Assembly: GCF_002160255.1 (NCBI RefSeq)
Contig: NZ_NFKF01000003.1
Span: 224,763 to 288,762 of the forward strand
Source: Olsenella sp. An188
Lineage (GTDB): Bacteria; Actinomycetota; Coriobacteriia; Coriobacteriales; Atopobiaceae
Direction: 5' to 3'
Length of the DNA: 64,000 nucleotides
In this document: piece after piece, positions 61,439 to 64,000 of the stretch
How positions within the stretch are numbered: position 1 is the stretch's first letter
How the letters are laid out: each line of letters opens with the position of its first letter
The notes under the pieces: generated by a model
What the model saw: the letters and a program-made list of their open reading frames with translations, nothing else
Databases searched by the model: none
Told to the model about the DNA's origin: nothing
Translations under genes and position numbers: made by a program

Positions 61439-63526
61439 ATGGCTGATATCCATTGGTCTGAAGAAACTGAAGATATTACCTATGAGGCAAATAAAATCTG
61501 GGCAAATGCCAATGTGTTGCGCGGAACATATTTGCCCGATAAGTACGGTGATGTGATTATTCCTATGACGGTGTTAAGGCGTCTCGAATGCGCTTTAGAG
61601 TCAACCAAAGAAAGAGTTCTCATCGAGTATGATGGCGACCCAAATCGTCCTCCAAGAGCACTGCGTCGTGATGCGGGCCTTCAGTTCTATTGCACAAGTA
61701 GATTCACGCTTGCAGAGCTGCTAAACGATGTAGACAATTTGGAAGCTAATCTCTATGCATACCTCGATGGATTCTCGGATAACGTTCAGGATATCTTTGC
61801 AGGCTTGAGTCTTCGCGATCACATTAAACGCATGGCAGAGCACAATTGCCTGCTCCCCATCGTGCAGAACTTTGCGACTATGGACTTGTATCCAAGTAAC
61901 TTCGACAGCTCACGTATGGGTGGCATCTTCGAGAACCTTGTAGGGCGCTTCTACTCCAACGTGGACGCTGGTCAGTATTACACCCCACGCGACATTGTGC
62001 GCACTATGGTCGCGCTCGGCCTTGCTGAGGGTGCCGAGGACACGTATGACGCCGGCAAGGTCATTACCGTCTACGACGGAGCGGCGGGCACAGCCGGCAT
62101 GCTCACCGCCGCCGAGAACTACATCAGGCGATACAACCCTGCCGCGATTGTAAAGTGTTACGGGCAGGAGGTCATGCCGCAGACGTACGCCGTGGGGCTA
62201 GCGGAGATGCTCATCCGAAACCAGGACTCGTCCAACTTCCGTCAGGCGAACACATTGATGGAAGACTGCTGGCCGAACATGTCGGTGCGCTTCGTGTTCA
62301 TGAACCCGCCGTTCGGGACCGAGTGGGGTGGCAAGGGTGCGTCCGATCCGAATCAGGAGAAATACGTCACGGGCGAGGACGCCGGCCACAGTCAGCGGCA
62401 CCGCTGGCCAGCTGGCCTCCCGAAGAAGAACGATTCTCAGCTACTCTTCCTGCAGGCGGCAGTCAACAAGCTCACAGACGACGGGCGTGCTGTAATCGTT
62501 GAGAACGGCTCGCCACTCTTCAACGGCGACGCCGGCTCGGGTGAGTCTGAGGTGCGCCGCTGGCTGCTCGAGGAGGATCTGCTCGAGGCGATCATCGCGC
62601 TCTCGCCGTCCTCGTTCGTCAACACCGGTATCGCGGTTTACCTGTGGGTTATCTCGAAGAACAAGCGACCTGAGCGCAAGGGCAAGGTGCAGCTCATCGA
62701 CGCGACCGAGATACGGCATAGCATGCGCAAGAACCAGGGCGAGAAGCGCTACGAGCTCACGCGCGAGGATCGCGAGGAGATTGTTCGCCTCTATTCCGAG
62801 TTTGACGACACAGATCCGCGTGTTCAGATTTACGACTATCGCGAGTTCGAGTACCGAGAGTACACGGTGATGCAGCCGATGCGGCGCAACTACGCCATCA
62901 CCGACGAGCGCATTGACGCTATGCTTACAGGAAAAACGTTGAGCGGCGTGTGGGACGAGGAGGCCATCTCTAAGCTGCAGGAGAAGGACGAGCTCAAGCC
63001 CTCCGAGCAGAAGAAGCTTGCGAAGCTCATGGGCGGCAGGCCTGCGTACGACGCAATTGTCGACGCACTCCGCTTCGGCGTCTCTGACGAGGTCTTCGTC
63101 GATCCCAAGGCGTTCGGCGACCATTTGCGTGAGGTCTTGAAGGACTGCGACGTGACCACAGCGGTGCGCAACAAGATCGTCGGCGCGCTCTCCGAGCGCG
63201 ACGATGATGCCCCCATCCAGATGGATCGGCGCGGCGACGTGATATATGACAAGAGCACCAAGGACACCGAGCGAGTTCCCATGTTGGAGGACGTCGACGA
63301 GTACATGGAGCGCGAGGTCTACCCATACGTACCCGACGCGCACGTGACCTTCGACGAGAACCTCGCTGCGAAGAAGCCGGTTATCAAGACGGGCGTGGAG
63401 ATCCCCTTCACGCGCTACTTCTACAAGTACCAGGAGCCCGAGGATCCCGAGACCATCCTGGCGGAAGTCTTGAAAATCGAGGCTGAAGCTAGCGCAACGC
63501 TTGCTACGCTCGTAGGCGGTGAATAA
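61439..63526 (+). CDS. hsdM: Type I restriction-modification system methyltransferase subunit
   Basis: 695 residues from ATG 61439, chosen because GGAAGGA lies 10 bp upstream (ATG 61421 overlaps that site). The N-terminal HsdM helical domain includes L-R-G-T-Y-L-P-D-K-Y-G-D-V-I-I-P-M-T-V-L-R-R-L. SAM-binding V-Y-D-G-A-A-G-T-A-G-M-L lies near 214-225 and the catalytic N-P-P-F near 286-289. The enzyme methylates adenine when bound to HsdS. The first ~500 bp are AT-richer than the rest, and this change falls near 61.95 kb inside the gene. hsdS follows one base after the stop; hsdR is not in the window. Confidence 0.93.
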   Translation: MADIHWSEETEDITYEANKIWANANVLRGTYLPDKYGDVIIPMTVLRRLECALESTKERVLIEYDGDPNRPPRALRRDAGLQFYCTSRFTLAELLNDVDNLEANLYAYLDGFSDNVQDIFAGLSLRDHIKRMAEHNCLLPIVQNFATMDLYPSNFDSSRMGGIFENLVGRFYSNVDAGQYYTPRDIVRTMVALGLAEGAEDTYDAGKVITVYDGAAGTAGMLTAAENYIRRYNPAAIVKCYGQEVMPQTYAVGLAEMLIRNQDSSNFRQANTLMEDCWPNMSVRFVFMNPPFGTEWGGKGASDPNQEKYVTGEDAGHSQRHRWPAGLPKKNDSQLLFLQAAVNKLTDDGRAVIVENGSPLFNGDAGSGESEVRRWLLEEDLLEAIIALSPSSFVNTGIAVYLWVISKNKRPERKGKVQLIDATEIRHSMRKNQGEKRYELTREDREEIVRLYSEFDDTDPRVQIYDYREFEYREYTVMQPMRRNYAITDERIDAMLTGKTLSGVWDEEAISKLQEKDELKPSEQKKLAKLMGGRPAYDAIVDALRFGVSDEVFVDPKAFGDHLREVLKDCDVTTAVRNKIVGALSERDDDAPIQMDRRGDVIYDKSTKDTERVPMLEDVDEYMEREVYPYVPDAHVTFDENLAAKKPVIKTGVEIPFTRYFYKYQEPEDPETILAEVLKIEAEASATLATLVGGE

Positions 63527-63527
63527 C

Positions 63528-64000
63528 ATGCGCGAAATGGCTGACAGCGGAATCGACTGGATTCCCGAGGTGCCCACCAGTTGGCGCGTGATGCCCTACA
63601 AGCACGTGTTCAAAGAGGTGGAGCGCCCTGCGCGAGACGGCGACGAAATCATCACGTGCTTTCGCGACGGGGAAGTCACGCTGCGTAGAAACCGGCGTGA
63701 GGACGGATTCACCGTCGCCGAGCAAGAGAGCGGGTATCAGCACATTTCGAAGGGGGATCTCGTCGTTCACGGCATGGACGGCTTTGCTGGTTCTATCGGA
63801 ATATCCGACTCCGATGGCAAGGCGACGCCCGTTTTGATCGTCATGAATCCCCTACATGCTGAATGCTCAAGATACTTTATGTACCAGCTTAGGGCATATG
63901 CCAATTTGGAGGTATTCCTTGCGACCGCCACGGGCATCAGGGTGCGCTCGTGTTCTCTTAACTGGAAGAAGCTGGGCAATCTGCCAGCGCTCGTCCCGCC
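63528..64000 (+). CDS. hsdS: Type I restriction-modification specificity subunit (partial)
   Basis: The gene starts at ATG 63528 and runs off the window after 157 codons. D-S-G-I-D-W-I-P-E-V-P-T-S-W is the typical N-terminal signature of HsdS before the first target-recognition domain. The segment I-S-K-G-D-L-V-V-H-G-M-D-G-F-A-G-S-I-G and the terminal L-N-W-K-K-L-G-N-L-P-A-L-V-P-P match the end of a first TRD. It determines the DNA sequence recognised by the complex with HsdM. Confidence 0.88.
   Translation, partial: MREMADSGIDWIPEVPTSWRVMPYKHVFKEVERPARDGDEIITCFRDGEVTLRRNRREDGFTVAEQESGYQHISKGDLVVHGMDGFAGSIGISDSDGKATPVLIVMNPLHAECSRYFMYQLRAYANLEVFLATATGIRVRSCSLNWKKLGNLPALVP

Overview
The window is 64 kb of a very high-GC bacterial chromosome (about 70% G+C by eye). 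It looks like a Coriobacteriia member close to Olsenella and the Atopobiaceae. That placement is inferred from gene content and style: gatCAB, long-form HPF, a Pit transporter with a DUF47 partner, a selenium-dependent molybdenum hydroxylase purine cluster and anaerobic flavoproteins. No rRNA is present to confirm it. Most genes are on the + strand in short overlapping operons.

Layout. 0-3.7 kb: tail of an FMN reductase-like gene, then tmk-holB-ricT. 4.2-9.6 kb: a large transglutaminase-fold protein on the minus strand, divergent from queD, then a degenerate GH5-like protein overlapping rsmI. 10.1-13.6 kb: metG-rsmA-tatD. 13.9-19.1 kb: a two-domain flavodoxin-fold protein, comF, a probable structured RNA at the comF-raiA position, a binding-protein lipoprotein, hpf and degV. 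19.2-23.9 kb: a dehydrogenase with a His/Cys-rich tail, a NYN-domain protein, a HEAT-like protein, a membrane-anchored SurA-like protein and a DUF523-purine nucleoside phosphorylase fusion. 23.9-29.2 kb: tRNA-Thr, pit plus its DUF47 partner behind Pho-box-like repeats, a ferredoxin-type aldo/keto reductase, a HAD phosphatase and a LuxR-type regulator. 29.3-40.1 kb: a chimeric surface protein, ltaE, ilvE, a lipoprotein, gatCAB and a YitT-family protein. 40.5-50.5 kb: a purine-catabolism cluster consisting of a YheO-like regulator divergent from an NCS2 permease, ssnA, ygfK, a ferredoxin and an Xdh-type molybdenum hydroxylase. 50.6-55.8 kb: small membrane and hypothetical genes and an alanine/Na+ symporter. 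55.9-64 kb: an accessory, partly AT-richer defence region with a DinJ-YafQ-type toxin-antitoxin pair, a 1222-residue STAND-like NTPase, an HNH endonuclease gene broken by an in-frame amber codon, a ribbon-helix-helix gene behind a striking four-box operator, and type I hsdM-hsdS running off the end.

The most unusual signal is not a gene. The 9-mer GGCGAGAAG (or its complement CTTCTCGCC) occurs about 65 times by my count, often extended to GGCGAGAAGRAC, both inside genes and just after stop codons. In several gaps it, or a close variant, lies in the loop or spacer of a hairpin whose arms are different at each site. This resembles the behaviour of DNA-uptake or other genome-wide signal sequences, which I do not know to be described for this group. 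The gene-free gaps also carry other dispersed repeats: a 25-mer family at 3.9-4.1 kb and a 19-mer family at 9.8 and 40.3 kb.
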